32,249 nt of DNA from Brevibacillus borstelensis (GTDB lineage: Bacteria > Bacillota > Bacilli > Brevibacillales > Brevibacillaceae), in contig NZ_RHHO01000053.1 in NCBI RefSeq assembly GCF_003710865.1, forward strand, positions 1-32,249, written 5' to 3'. A program made the translations under genes and the position numbers. Within the stretch, counting starts at the first letter, position 1. Every line of letters starts with the position of its first letter. Positions 17,486 through 26,400 of this stretch are shown one piece after another. The notes beneath the pieces were generated by a model that was given only the letters and a program-made list of their open reading frames with translations, searched no databases and was not told where the DNA came from.

Positions 17486-18577
17486 TCATCCTCCTTTTCG
17501 CTTCTCGAACGTGCGTTTGACCCATGTTGTCACTAGCAACAAAAAGGGGATCAGTAGAACAAAGAAACTGTCATATATGAATGTATATTTTTCATCCCAT
17601 TCCTCGTTTTGGATCGGGTTTTCATAGATGGACAAGGCGGTCGCCGACAACAAAATCGTCAAACCCAGAAAATGAGGCCACCGGGTTTTTGGACGAAATA
17701 CTTGACGCAGCGTTTCGGAAGCTCCGTAAACGAGTACCAACAGCTTGATAAAAATCAGAATCAGTAAAATAACGGAGATAATGGAATGGATGTTGACGAT
17801 CACCTCTCCGATGGAAATTTCCTGCACGGTCGTATACACTGGAAAGGTAAGTTGTGACGCCCTCTCCACTCCTAATAAACCGATAATCATAAACAAGGTC
17901 ATGCTAAGAGAAAGGGAAGCGGTCATCAACCCAAGCAAAAAGGGGCGTGTTGCCCCCTGTTTGACCAGCGGAAACAATATCGTGAGCGCAATAGTTTCCA
18001 TATAGGGAAAGCCCAAAAAGGAATGGTATTGCAAAATGGCACCCAGGTCGGAATGGAAAGCTGGCTGAAGTCTTCCCCAATCCCAGTTCACCATTGCCAG
18101 CAACAGAACAAACCAGAACGGGAAGAACAAAAACGGAGTGATGATTTGATTTAATCGTCCGATGGCTTCCGTCCCCTGAGCGACCGTGTAAAAGGCGACA
18201 AGCAAAAACATGACGTGAAAAACGGTTTTCGGCGTCTCCGGCATGATGGTTCCATTTAAAAAATCGCTTAAATTTCGAAGAACCCATCCAGCCAAAATAC
18301 AGAAATAAAGAAAATACAGGACGGAAACAAGCGTTCCCAGAGAACGTCCCCAAGCTTCCAGCGGGATTTGCACCAGACTTTTGCCCGGGTAATATCGGAA
18401 AAGAAAAATCCAGAACAGACCGACGAGTATGCCAAAACTTCCTGCCCACAAGGGCATGAGCCAGGCATCCTGTCCCGCCTGTACGACCAGCCGCCCGATC
18501 AGCACGAAAAGGGTGGTTCCGAGGATATAATTGATTGTCAGCAGATAAAACTGGAATCGGGAAATCATTGGCTTCAT
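17486..18577 (-). CDS. gerB: Spore germination receptor B subunit (GerAB/ArcD/ProY-type transporter)
   Basis: A 363-residue integral membrane protein with about ten hydrophobic segments. It begins MKPMISRFQFYLLTINYILG and contains GRLVVQAGQDAWLMPLWAG, the family signature region. It belongs to the APC-superfamily clade used as the B subunit of nutrient germinant receptors in the spore inner membrane, where it binds the nutrient ligand. It overlaps gerC by four bases (ATGA). Length and topology are typical. The receptor's ligand cannot be deduced from sequence. Confidence 0.94.
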   Translation of the reverse strand: MKPMISRFQFYLLTINYILGTTLFVLIGRLVVQAGQDAWLMPLWAGSFGILVGLFWIFLFRYYPGKSLVQIPLEAWGRSLGTLVSVLYFLYFCILAGWVLRNLSDFLNGTIMPETPKTVFHVMFLLVAFYTVAQGTEAIGRLNQIITPFLFFPFWFVLLLAMVNWDWGRLQPAFHSDLGAILQYHSFLGFPYMETIALTILFPLVKQGATRPFLLGLMTASLSLSMTLFMIIGLLGVERASQLTFPVYTTVQEISIGEVIVNIHSIISVILLILIFIKLLVLVYGASETLRQVFRPKTRWPHFLGLTILLSATALSIYENPIQNEEWDEKYTFIYDSFFVLLIPFLLLVTTWVKRTFEKRKGG

Positions 18578-19758
18578 CCTGTTCCTCCATAAGGTTGACT
18601 CATGCTTCCCGTTCGGAGCAGCCGGGTATTTGCACGAATCTCAATTTGCGCATTTTTCGCCGCTTGGTCGATATCCGGATGATTTGGCGTTTGTTTGCGC
18701 AACAAGTCGTTGATGCTTAACAGATCCCAGCCACGCTCCCTTATCATTTGATAGAAAGCAAGCGACTCGTCTGCTATGATCTGATTCAGTCTGTTTTCAA
18801 GTCTCTCCACCTCGTTCCGAGACTTCGGGACGAACTCGATTGTATAGGCAGTGGAAAGTTCGAGGTCCAAGCGGATCCGAACGACAGGTTGATCGGATTT
18901 CCAGAAGACCTCACGTTTTATGCGAACCAGTCTCAATTCCACGGATACCTGTTTTCCTTCCACCTGAAACTGTCGCACGTGGCGACCTCGATCGCCATTT
19001 AGCAAATGGTACCAGACCAGCTGCGTATCATTCAGTTTGCCCGCCATGCGATAATCACGGAAAACCGCCCCGCCTCGGATGATAAAGTTGTTTTGATTGG
19101 CGTCGATATCCGCCGACCTTTCCCCGCTGTTGGAAGAAGGTGCCTCTGTCATTCCGGTGATCAACGGTAATACGATCGTATCTGACTTTTCCATCCGTTC
19201 AATCACATCACTGACCTTGATCTGTTTTCCCACTAGGAGCGAATTCCGGATCAGCAGGTCGACCCTGGAATCGATTGTGTCAGACGGCACCCGCTCCAGG
19301 GGAGTTAATGTTCTCATGACCTGAGATAACGGTCCGTCGACGATCAGCATCGGGACCGACGAGCGGCCGTTGGGTTGCATTTCGATAAAGTTGACAATAT
19401 CGCGCATGTCTTGTTTGGCGGCCCGCTGGGAAACGAGCAGCACCTTGCAGTGGGCCATAAATAACTTGCGCGGCAACATTTTGTAAATCGTAGATTTGAT
19501 TTCTCCAAAAGACGATCCACTGATTTCGTAAGTGTATACAGGGGCTTGTTCGCCTCCCGACGTACCTTTGGCGGAAGTGCCGCTGAGCGGGTTGATGATC
19601 TGGTAATACACGGTTATTTTGTCGCTCTCCGGGTCGCTGTCCACCCCCACCATACTGACCAGCGCCAGTTCGTTCATCTCCGTCCTGTCCCAGCAAGCCG
19701 TAAGCAGGGCGGTAAACATCATCAGGATGAACAGACCCGCTGCATACCGGTTGGTCAT
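18574..19758 (-). CDS. gerC: Spore germination receptor C subunit, lipoprotein (Ger(x)C family)
   Basis: A 394-residue protein with a lipoprotein signal peptide; the lipobox LTAC gives Cys22 after MTNRYAAGLFILMMFTALL. It is followed by WDRTEMNELALVSMVGVDSD, the Ger(x)C hallmark, and a C-terminal three-domain body (e.g. VSVELRLVRIKREVF). Prelipoprotein diacylglyceryl transferase would anchor it to the outer face of the spore inner membrane, where it completes the A-B-C receptor. GGAGG lies before the ATG, 15 bp after gerA. Order A-C-B is common in Bacillales. Confidence 0.95.
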   Translation of the reverse strand: MTNRYAAGLFILMMFTALLTACWDRTEMNELALVSMVGVDSDPESDKITVYYQIINPLSGTSAKGTSGGEQAPVYTYEISGSSFGEIKSTIYKMLPRKLFMAHCKVLLVSQRAAKQDMRDIVNFIEMQPNGRSSVPMLIVDGPLSQVMRTLTPLERVPSDTIDSRVDLLIRNSLLVGKQIKVSDVIERMEKSDTIVLPLITGMTEAPSSNSGERSADIDANQNNFIIRGGAVFRDYRMAGKLNDTQLVWYHLLNGDRGRHVRQFQVEGKQVSVELRLVRIKREVFWKSDQPVVRIRLDLELSTAYTIEFVPKSRNEVERLENRLNQIIADESLAFYQMIRERGWDLLSINDLLRKQTPNHPDIDQAAKNAQIEIRANTRLLRTGSMSQPYGGTG

Positions 19759-19773
19759 GTTTGTTCCTCCAGA

Positions 19774-21240
19774 TTACCTTTTTCTCTTCATATTCCGAAT
19801 ATATCCGGGCAGACCGTTCGGATCCAGCCAGGGCCGGGGCAGCCGCACCAACACATCTTTCCAATCGGTTCCTATGGACGGGGAAGCGGGAGTGAAGTAA
19901 GGAACGCCAAATGACTTAAGCGACACCAGATGGGCAACCAGAAACAGGGCACCGCATAAAATGCCAAAAAGGCCCATAAAGCCGGCCAACAGCACGAACG
20001 AAAAGCGAAGCAGGCGTTGTGACATGCCAAAGCTGTAAACCGGAACGACAAAATTGGTGATGCCGGTTATGGCTACGACAATGACAATCGCGGCGGAAAT
20101 GAGACCGGCTTCCACCGCCGCCTGCCCCAGTACAATCGCCCCCACGATCGAAAGCGCCTGTCCGACCGCCCGCGGCATACGCAGCCCCGCTTCCCGGATA
20201 ATTTCAAACACGACTTCCATTAACAACACTTCGAAGATGGCGGGGAAGGGAACCCCTTCCCGCTGGGCGGACAAACTGATCAGAAGTTGGGGCGGGATCA
20301 GTTCCTGATGGAACGTCGTGGCCGCGACATACAAGGAAGGGACGAACACGGCCGTAAAAAAGGAAATCAACCGAATCCAGCGAATAAACGTGGCGATGTC
20401 CGCCCGCTGATAATAATCTTCAGGAGAACTGAAAAACTCGAAAAACGTCATGGGGGCAAGCAGGACGTTGGGCGTTCCGTCCACCATTACGGCCACTTTA
20501 CCATCCAGCAACTGGGCAGCTACCATATCTGGGCGCTCGGTGTTGGTAAGCGTCGGAAAAGGAGACCAAATCCGGTCCTGGATGAATTCCTCCACATAAG
20601 CGCTTTCCAGCACACTGTCCGTCCGGATGGCTGACAATCTGCCGCGCACTTCCCGGACCAGCGATTCCGGGGCGAGGTTCTCCATGTACACCATAAGCAA
20701 AGTCGTCCCGGTTTGATTGCCGATGTTCATTTTATCAAACCGGAGGAATGGGTTGCGGATTCTTTTGCGGACAAGCCCCACATTGGTCAGAATGCTTTCC
20801 GTAAAGCCTTCGTGCGGCCCGCGAATGGTCGATTCCGACTTCGGTTCTTCAATGGAGCGTTGTTTGGATTCGGTCACATTGATGAGACAAACGCGCTCCC
20901 TTGAAAAATCGGTTAGTGCGCAATGGCCTGCCAGGAGAGCTTTTACGGCATGTTCCCGCAACTGTTCATATGGATCGGAAAAGGAAAATTCGCGCAAAAA
21001 ACCGCTTTCGGCGGAAAGAGGCGCTTCCCCTTCGGAAAACGTATTTTCCGTGAACGATTTCAAAATATATTCGTCAATCGTTTTTTTATTGACCATCGAT
21101 TCCAGATATACGCACTGCACGGTTTGTTCCCCTTGGACAAACAAGGATCGGCAGACCAAGTCCGGGGGTAACCCGAGGGCTGATTGAATGTCTCCGAAAA
21201 AATCATTCTTGATCGATTGATTTTGTTTTTTTCTTGCCAT
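19774..21240 (-). CDS. gerA: Spore germination receptor A subunit (GerA family)
   Basis: A 488-residue protein: soluble N-terminal domain to ~240, ending in the conserved SVLESAYVEEFIQDRIWSPF and PNVLLAPMTFFEFFSSPEDY, then four to six membrane segments (FFTAVFVPSLYVAATTFH; VEAGLISAAIVIVVAITG; LLAGFMGLFGILCGALFLV) and a basic tail. A subunits oligomerise in the spore inner membrane to form the ion-channel part of the receptor. CTGGAGG precedes ATG 21240. It is the first gene of the operon; such operons are expressed in the forespore under sigma-G, but no clear sigma-G promoter was identified. Confidence 0.95.
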   Translation of the reverse strand: MARKKQNQSIKNDFFGDIQSALGLPPDLVCRSLFVQGEQTVQCVYLESMVNKKTIDEYILKSFTENTFSEGEAPLSAESGFLREFSFSDPYEQLREHAVKALLAGHCALTDFSRERVCLINVTESKQRSIEEPKSESTIRGPHEGFTESILTNVGLVRKRIRNPFLRFDKMNIGNQTGTTLLMVYMENLAPESLVREVRGRLSAIRTDSVLESAYVEEFIQDRIWSPFPTLTNTERPDMVAAQLLDGKVAVMVDGTPNVLLAPMTFFEFFSSPEDYYQRADIATFIRWIRLISFFTAVFVPSLYVAATTFHQELIPPQLLISLSAQREGVPFPAIFEVLLMEVVFEIIREAGLRMPRAVGQALSIVGAIVLGQAAVEAGLISAAIVIVVAITGITNFVVPVYSFGMSQRLLRFSFVLLAGFMGLFGILCGALFLVAHLVSLKSFGVPYFTPASPSIGTDWKDVLVRLPRPWLDPNGLPGYIRNMKRKR

Positions 21241-21258
21241 CGACGAACCTCCAGATTC

Positions 21259-21564
21259 TCACATCTCATCATTATCATTGTTTCCTATTGGGTGGATTCT
21301 TATTCCATTGGCAGTTATGCTGTTGCAAATTATCGTGAGGTGAAATCCATACGAGACATTCAAGAAAACGTCCAAGCCGGGAAAGGTTGCGCCGGGAGTG
21401 CGAATGTGACTGTGTAGGAAGCACTTCGCATCGTTCACGCGATCAATGCCCAATTCCTGCATCAGCTTGGATTGCAGTGCCTGTGAAAAGTTAATGCCCT
21501 TCTCCAGCGCGGCGGCGTTCAGCCAAGCCGGAAGCGTGACCGTCCGATTGACAGAACGGTTCAC
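21259..21564 (-). pseudogene. HicB antitoxin, C-terminal part (split from N-terminal part)
   Basis: GTG 21564 overlaps the stop of the upstream frame. NRSVNRTVTLPAWLNAAALE and KGINFSQALQSKLMQELGI are the DNA-binding C-terminal region of HicB proteins. After LGI (about 21445) the frame continues through ~55 unrelated residues, so the true end of HicB is lost. The overlap could in principle allow coupled translation of two half-proteins, but a one-base deletion is the simpler explanation. Confidence 0.7.
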
Positions 21565-21845
21565 TTGCGCCTGCGGATAGATGGCATATAGACATCAATC
21601 AGCACAGCGCGTTCGTTCGCTTGCGTGGTTTGAATCTGGGAAAGCGGCGTTGGAGCGGGAATAGGTTCGCCATCTTCTTCCAGCCCGTACAGGACAATGC
21701 CGAGCAGTTCCCGCGCGGACAAAAGCGCATCGTGATCGTCCGTTCCGCTTGTCGCGCAATCCAGATCAGGGAAAACAACAGCGATTTCCTTGCCGGGGTC
21801 ATAAGTGAAAACGGCAGGGTAGAAATATCGCTCCGGCTTCTTCAT
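21561..21845 (-). pseudogene. HicB antitoxin, N-terminal part (frameshifted)
   Basis: MKKPERYFYPAVFTYDPGKE, IAVVFPDLDCATSGTDDHDA, LLSARELLGIVLYGLEEDGE: the HicB partial-RNase-H-like fold. GGAGG stands eight bases before ATG 21845. The frame ends PSIRRRK; one extra base at about 21572-21575 would give PSIRQAQVNRSV and join the next ORF into a ~135-residue HicB. HicB neutralises the HicA mRNA interferase and represses the operon. With HicA truncated, this is a decaying module. Confidence 0.8.
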
Positions 21846-21884
21846 GTCGGATACCTCCTTTGAATGGTCGGGAGGGAGCCGGGG

Positions 21885-22013
21885 CTATTCAAACTTTAAC
21901 CCCGACCGCCGTTCAATGCTTTTGAGCGTAGGAACGGGAATGTCTTTGTCAGGATGTTTGACGGTTGTTCGTCCCTTTTGGGTTGGGTGCTTGAACTGGT
22001 GATGACTTCCCGA
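21885..22013 (-). pseudogene. HicA toxin, C-terminal remnant
   Basis: SGSHHQFKHPTQKGRTTVKH, PDKDIPVPTLKSIERRSGL, stop at 21885. The GSHHQF motif contains the catalytic His of HicA double-stranded-RNA-binding-fold mRNA interferases, normally about 60-65 residues long. The first ~20 residues (the conserved 'KxLxKxGxxxxRxxG' stretch) are not found, and no start codon with a ribosome binding site precedes it. It lies 39 bp upstream of hicB, the standard order. Confidence 0.7.
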
Positions 22014-22077
22014 GAAAAATCCACGGTAACAAATACTATTATATTTGTCAATTGAGAACGCAAACTAATCCGCCTTT

Positions 22078-22206
22078 TTAAGGTATCTTCCAAGTCTTGA
22101 ACCAGTAACGATATTGTCCGAACGTCGGCAATTTATCCTGCGGAGGAAGAATAGGGACGAGTGCTTTCCCGTCTAATACTTTATTTTTCAGTCCATCATC
22201 CCGATT
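22078..22206 (-). pseudogene. TnsB/Mu-type transposase remnant
   Basis: The frame LKNKVLDGKALVPILPPQDK, PTFGQYRYWFKTWK carries the PTFxQxRYWY signature of TnsB-like DDE transposases of Tn7-related elements. Only ~42 residues remain, with no start or catalytic core. A small relic; identification rests on one motif. Confidence 0.45.
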
Positions 22207-22276
22207 CCTGACCCATCATTTCACGAATTAAACCAGACCCTCCAGGCTCCTGCATTCGACAAGTTTCCGAATATGC

Positions 22277-22326
22277 AAAAGAAGAGCTCTCGATTCACCA
22301 TTAAGGTATATCGAGAGCTCTTCTTC
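22277..22326. terminator. Strong hairpin between hicA/TnsB relics and the Rrf2 locus
   Basis: AAGAAGAGCTCTCGAT pairs with ATCGAGAGCTCTTCTT (ends at about 22279 and 22325), a 15-16 bp near-perfect stem with a ~15-nt loop. The T content after it on either strand is modest. It may be a bidirectional terminator. Confidence 0.5.
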
Positions 22327-22466
22327 GCGACATCGATGCGGTCGAGAGGACAATGGTATCAATCTAACGCAGCACAATCTTGTTCAATGCCGTTTGTATA
22401 TCTTCCTTTCATGCTTTTCCCAAACGGTTTAATAAAATAAACCATTCTCATAAAAACAGTTTTTCT

Positions 22467-22868
22467 TCAAAGAACTACCGTCATTTTCTTAGCAATCTCA
22501 GATAATTTTTGGTTTTTTAAAAAGTCCTCCATTTTCTCTTCAGCCGATACCATCACCTTCTGAACTAAACACTCTGATCCATGATTCATTTCACAGTCGA
22601 ATAAGGAGGCGGAGCCTTCAATGGCATGAATCACGTCGAGAAACGAGATTTCTTCCCAATTCCGTTTTAAGCGATATCCACCATTGGCTCCTGAAGTCGA
22701 TTCAATCATTCCTGCCTTGACCAGCTTGGTAAGGATTTTGGATAAATACGTTGGAGAAACCTCTTGTCTCTCCGCCAATTGCTGTACGCCGATAAGTTTG
22801 TTCGGCGGGAATGCGGCAAGAAAGAGCATCGTATGAAGAGCATAGTTTGTCGCTTTAGAAAATTTCAT
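22467..22868 (-). CDS. Rrf2-family transcriptional regulator
   Basis: 133 residues. The winged helix covers ~1-75 (MKFSKATNYALHTMLFLAAF; LIGVQQLAERQEVSPTYLSK; ANGGYRLKR). A dimerisation helix carries FDCEMNHGSEC, two Cys seven residues apart rather than the three of Fe-S members such as IscR or NsrR. It may therefore sense thiol, electrophile or redox state by Cys modification, or not use a cluster; this is inference. It is preceded by a promoter with an overlapping palindrome, suggesting autorepression. It stands between decayed toxin genes and the exporter, with which it may share regulation. Confidence 0.9.
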   Translation of the reverse strand: MKFSKATNYALHTMLFLAAFPPNKLIGVQQLAERQEVSPTYLSKILTKLVKAGMIESTSGANGGYRLKRNWEEISFLDVIHAIEGSASLFDCEMNHGSECLVQKVMVSAEEKMEDFLKNQKLSEIAKKMTVVL

Positions 22869-22886
22869 AACGTGATGTTCACCTCA

Positions 22887-22936
22887 ATTATGGACTTTAT
22901 GTGCCCATAATAACTTTTTATATTGGCTTATGTCAA
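22887..22936 (-). promoter_or_regulatory. rrf2 promoter with overlapping palindromic operator
   Basis: Minus strand: TTGACA (22931-22936), 18-bp spacer, TATTAT (22907-22912). The palindrome ATTATGG-N11-CCATAAT (22887-22893 and 22905-22911) overlaps the -10 and early transcribed region, where a repressor would act. A very similar sequence lies upstream of the thioredoxin gene at 26882-26906. Confidence 0.65.
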
Positions 22937-22990
22937 ATATCGCCTCCCTTATTACTCCTTTATTCGTTGTAACTGGCAACACTCCAAGAC

Positions 22991-24376
22991 CTACGATTCC
23001 ACTGAACCTTTACCATATGGAACAAAGAAAGTAAGAAGAAAACCACTCGCTGCAACGAGGGCTAGTGACCAAAACGCGGCTTGAATTCCTTGATGCATAT
23101 TGATCGGAAAAGAGAATGAGCTATAATCTGCGGTAATTGTCACCAGGGTGATGAGCAGTGCCCCGCCCATTGACATGCCCAATGTACGTATGGCCGTGGT
23201 CATCGGCGAAGCGTAATTCATCATCGAATTCGGCAAGCTCGCCATGGCAAAAGCAGTAATTGGGGTCATCATAAAACCGACCCCGGTCATAAGCAACGCA
23301 TATAACCCTACCAACAGACCATACGGAGCGTGAATCGATAGCGCTATCGTTAATAGAGCCGTTACGGCGGCTATCCCGAAGAAGCCGATCCGAATCAAAT
23401 AGCGACCGCCATAACGGTCGTAGATTTTACCCGATACCACTCCGGACACCCCCATCAGCAATGCACCTGGGAGCAGCATTAGCCCCGATTCTCTAGGCAG
23501 TAGTCCCCTGACATTTTGTGCATATATCGGGAGCAGCAGTTCCACCCCGGCCATCACAATGAACAGGACTACGCCTATAATCGATGCATAAGTAAATCTC
23601 GGGTAACGAAATACGTTGAAATCAAGCAAAGGGACGGCCAGTTTGAATTGGCGCTTCACAAACAGAAACGACAGTGCGAATCCCACGATAAGGAAGGTCA
23701 GCGCAAGCTGAATCCCTTTTCCCTGATCGCTAAGGATACTAAATCCATACAACAGACTGCCGAAGCCCAAACTTGAATAAAGAATCGATCTCCAGTCCAA
23801 TTTCGCTTTATGCGTATCCCAAACGTTTTCCAAGCAATAATAGGCGACAAACAGGTTCGCGATCGCTATGGGCGCCACCCCATAGAATAAGATTCTCCAA
23901 GAATGATGTTGAATCACGAAGCCGGAAATCGTCGGCCCCAGTGCAGGGGCGAGTCCCACAATGAGACTGGCCAGTCCCATCGCTGCCCCGAGTTTTTCCT
24001 TTGGGAACACTAGGATAATCGTATTCAGGAACACCGGTACCAGCAATCCGGCGCCAATCCCCTGAATAATTCGTCCGCTTAGGATCAATGTGAAGTCGAC
24101 GGAGAAGCCGGCAATTAGCGTCCCTGTCGTAAAGGCCCCAGCGGATGCGAAAAACAGGGTTCGCGTCGAGTATTTTCCGATCAGGAATCCCGTCACAGGG
24201 ATGACAATTCCAGAAACCAGAAGATAGACGGTGATCAGCCATTGCGCCCGATTGACCTGGATTCCAAGGTCAAGCATCATTTGTGGCAAAGCCGTGTTCA
24301 GCATGGTTTGCATGAGTTGTGCCAAAAAATTCGCGACGATTAGAGATGCGACAATGATTACAGGTTTTCTTTTCAT
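22991..24376 (-). CDS. DHA2-type drug efflux MFS transporter
   Basis: 461 residues, about 14 membrane segments. QLMQTMLNTALPQMMLDLGI and QWLITVYLLVSGIVIPVTGF (TM1-2), a motif A-like loop (GKYSTRTLFF), and motif C LGPTISGFVIQHHSWRILFY mark the EmrB/QacA drug:proton antiporter family. Start at ATG 24376: TTGAGGAA precedes it, and the in-frame TTG at 24388 overlaps this ribosome binding site. Its neighbours (Rrf2 regulator, thioredoxin system) suggest export of a thiol-reactive or redox-active compound. The substrate is unknown. Confidence 0.9.
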   Translation of the reverse strand: MKRKPVIIVASLIVANFLAQLMQTMLNTALPQMMLDLGIQVNRAQWLITVYLLVSGIVIPVTGFLIGKYSTRTLFFASAGAFTTGTLIAGFSVDFTLILSGRIIQGIGAGLLVPVFLNTIILVFPKEKLGAAMGLASLIVGLAPALGPTISGFVIQHHSWRILFYGVAPIAIANLFVAYYCLENVWDTHKAKLDWRSILYSSLGFGSLLYGFSILSDQGKGIQLALTFLIVGFALSFLFVKRQFKLAVPLLDFNVFRYPRFTYASIIGVVLFIVMAGVELLLPIYAQNVRGLLPRESGLMLLPGALLMGVSGVVSGKIYDRYGGRYLIRIGFFGIAAVTALLTIALSIHAPYGLLVGLYALLMTGVGFMMTPITAFAMASLPNSMMNYASPMTTAIRTLGMSMGGALLITLVTITADYSSFSFPINMHQGIQAAFWSLALVAASGFLLTFFVPYGKGSVES

Positions 24377-24392
24377 AACGTTCCTCAATTTA

Positions 24393-24414
24393 CTACAGAC
24401 ACTCCAGTTTGTAG
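24393..24414. promoter_or_regulatory. Candidate operator upstream of the MFS exporter
   Basis: An inverted repeat CTACA-N12-TGTAG lies 17 bp before the exporter start and is flanked by a direct repeat TCTGTA(A/G)TA on the minus strand. It does not resemble the rrf2 palindrome, so a different regulator may act here. A TATAAT lies further upstream on the minus strand without a clear -35 box. Confidence 0.35.
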
Positions 24415-24454
24415 ATATTACAGATATTTTTTGTCCATTATATAGTTAAAGAAA

Positions 24455-25366
24455 TTACTTATGGGAAAATTCTTGGACACCGGTGTACATGCTCTGATCC
24501 TTCAACTGAATAAGCACCTTGCCAAAACGCCCACCCTGCTGGATGACAACCTTATCCGTCGGATAGGTCCGTTCCAAATAATTGGCTATGATTTTCCTGT
24601 TCTGGTCGTCCGCAGGCAAACCGAAGATTCTCAGCCATTCCATCACCTCCTGGAGCGCCGTGTCTCTAGGTACCTCTGTAGATTTCATTTCCCGGGTTAC
24701 GAGCGACTGATAGGAATACCCTTTGAGATACAGTAAATGGAGCAAATAAGCCATCTCCAACTGTTCCATTTTCATGGGCTGATCAGTGACCAACGGCCAA
24801 ATCTCTTTCACCAGACTGTGCTCCCTGGAGCCGACAGACAGGCTGATATAGCAATACTGTCGTGCGCAGCTCAGCACTTTCTCCACACTGTCCCAATCGA
24901 TAATAACCGGGCACATGGAGACAAATACGAAATCAAAGGCTTTTTCCCACCCCTTTGCTTGAATATCAATGTCTTCAAAAGGCTCAGCCACAATCTCTAC
25001 ATTCCCGTTCTTTAATCCCGTTATATTACTTTTCAAGAGCTCAACTAATGGAAGACTAGGCTCCACAGAAGTAACACTAGCCCCTCTCTCCGCAAACGGC
25101 ACTGTAAATCCGCCTGAGGCCGCTCCAATGTCTAATATGGAGGTATCTTTAAATGTCACACCCTGACTTTCCAGCCAATTCATTATCCGTTTTGTTCTTC
25201 GCCTGCCTTCTTCGCTAAACGCCTGCTCGTTAAATGACTTTGCCCTATGGTCAAAAGTATGTGCTGGATCAATTCCAACTTTTTTCATTTTGCTAATCGC
25301 TGTATCTGGATCCTTCTTCCAAGCTGCTTCCCAAACGGCATCATTAAAAAAATCGTTCGTCATCAT
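24455..25366 (-). CDS. Class I SAM-dependent methyltransferase
   Basis: 303 residues. Motif I ILDIGAASGGFTVPFAERGA (~56-75) and the acidic post-I SVEPS form the SAM site; DFVFVSMCPVIIDWDSVEKV corresponds to motif II/post-II. The N-terminus MMTNDFFNDAVWEAAWKKD is helical. Starts further upstream would read antisense through the flavoprotein terminator and 3' end; ATG 25366 has AAAGGG nine bases before it (25375 and 25363 are alternatives). Substrate unknown. It lies between the exporter and the thioredoxin operon, separated from the latter by a terminator. Confidence 0.85.
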   Translation of the reverse strand: MMTNDFFNDAVWEAAWKKDPDTAISKMKKVGIDPAHTFDHRAKSFNEQAFSEEGRRRTKRIMNWLESQGVTFKDTSILDIGAASGGFTVPFAERGASVTSVEPSLPLVELLKSNITGLKNGNVEIVAEPFEDIDIQAKGWEKAFDFVFVSMCPVIIDWDSVEKVLSCARQYCYISLSVGSREHSLVKEIWPLVTDQPMKMEQLEMAYLLHLLYLKGYSYQSLVTREMKSTEVPRDTALQEVMEWLRIFGLPADDQNRKIIANYLERTYPTDKVVIQQGGRFGKVLIQLKDQSMYTGVQEFSHK

Positions 25367-25415
25367 CCTCTTCATCCCTTTCTGTTTGATGCAGTCATTA
25401 CACTTATGACTTTTG

Positions 25416-25459
25416 AAAAAAGTCCTTCTCTCTAAGAAACTTTTCCCCAAGAGAAGGAC
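25416..25459 (-). terminator. Terminator of the thioredoxin operon
   Basis: GTCCTTCTC and GAGAAGGAC arms (25422-25430, 25451-25459), followed on the minus strand by T6 (A6 at 25416-25421). Confidence 0.8.
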
Positions 25460-25473
25460 ATGTCCACTTAGAG

Positions 25474-26376
25474 CTAAACGAAATCCTCTTCGGTCAGCTC
25501 CATGTTGATGCCAATCGCCGCTTTGCTTCCGCCTGCTGCGGCATAAATCAACTGGGAAGGCATGACGTAAGCTGCATCCCCGGCGGCATACACACCTGGA
25601 ACCGAGCTTTTGCCCCACTCATTTGTGGCGATACCGCCAAACTCATTTACCTCATAACCAAGCGAACCCTGAAAAGACGCCTTCGGTTTCCATTCCGGTG
25701 TAATGAATCCTCCCGTTCTCTCGATTCGCGTGCCATCTGCAAATTCCACCTGCCGCAATTTCCCCTCATGACCGATAAACATCGTTACTGCTTGTTCAAC
25801 CACTTCGATGTTTCTGGATTTCAACAGTTGTTTTTGATCGTTGTCCAGAACCGCATGCCCATTTGTACAAACCACAAGATCTTTACTCCAGGTATAGAGC
25901 AGCTTGGCCATATGAAACACTCCAGAGTTCTCGGAAACAACAATTAGCGGCTGATCTCGAAGCTCCCAACCATCGCAGTAGGGACAACTGAACAAACTTG
26001 TTCCATAACAATCACGCAAACCTGGAATATCCGGGAAAATCTCCCTAAGTCCAGTGGTGATCAGTAATTTGCGTGCTTCAATCCGTTTTCCGGTTGACGC
26101 CACGGCGACGAACCTGTGATCAGTCCGGTGAATCTCGGTTACCTCCCAAGGTAAAAGTTCAACGGAGGGATACCCCAGAACCTCCTCATATGCAATACGC
26201 CTAAACTCGGCGGGTGTCACACCGTCTCTTGTTATAAATCCATGAGAGGCATGTGTAACCGCATTTCGGGGCTGGCTGTTATCAAATAACGCAACACTGC
26301 GTCTGGCCCGCCCAAGTACCAGAGCCGCATTGAGTCCTGCCGGGCCTCCGCCGATAATAGCACAATCATAAATCAA
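25474..26376 (-). CDS. Thioredoxin reductase-like FAD/NAD(P) oxidoreductase
   Basis: 300 residues. The FAD-binding motif CAIIGGGPAGLNAALVLGRA opens the protein. The redox pair CPYCDGWELRD is at ~133-143. The C-terminal FAD motif is VPGVYAAGDAAYVMPSQLI. The NADPH domain lacks the usual GGGNSA motif and has VVSENSGVFHMA instead, so its electron donor may be atypical, as in ferredoxin- or flavin-dependent relatives. It sits 24 bp downstream of thioredoxin, so the pair probably forms a dedicated disulfide-reducing system. Confidence 0.88.
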   Translation of the reverse strand: MIYDCAIIGGGPAGLNAALVLGRARRSVALFDNSQPRNAVTHASHGFITRDGVTPAEFRRIAYEEVLGYPSVELLPWEVTEIHRTDHRFVAVASTGKRIEARKLLITTGLREIFPDIPGLRDCYGTSLFSCPYCDGWELRDQPLIVVSENSGVFHMAKLLYTWSKDLVVCTNGHAVLDNDQKQLLKSRNIEVVEQAVTMFIGHEGKLRQVEFADGTRIERTGGFITPEWKPKASFQGSLGYEVNEFGGIATNEWGKSSVPGVYAAGDAAYVMPSQLIYAAAGGSKAAIGINMELTEEDFV

Positions 26377-26400
26377 AAGAATCTCCCCTTTTTTGTTGAT

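Noticed and set aside
25367..25618. N-terminal extension of the methyltransferase to 25618
   Set aside because: These 84 residues are antisense to the flavoprotein 3' end and its terminator; a start with a ribosome binding site exists at 25366.
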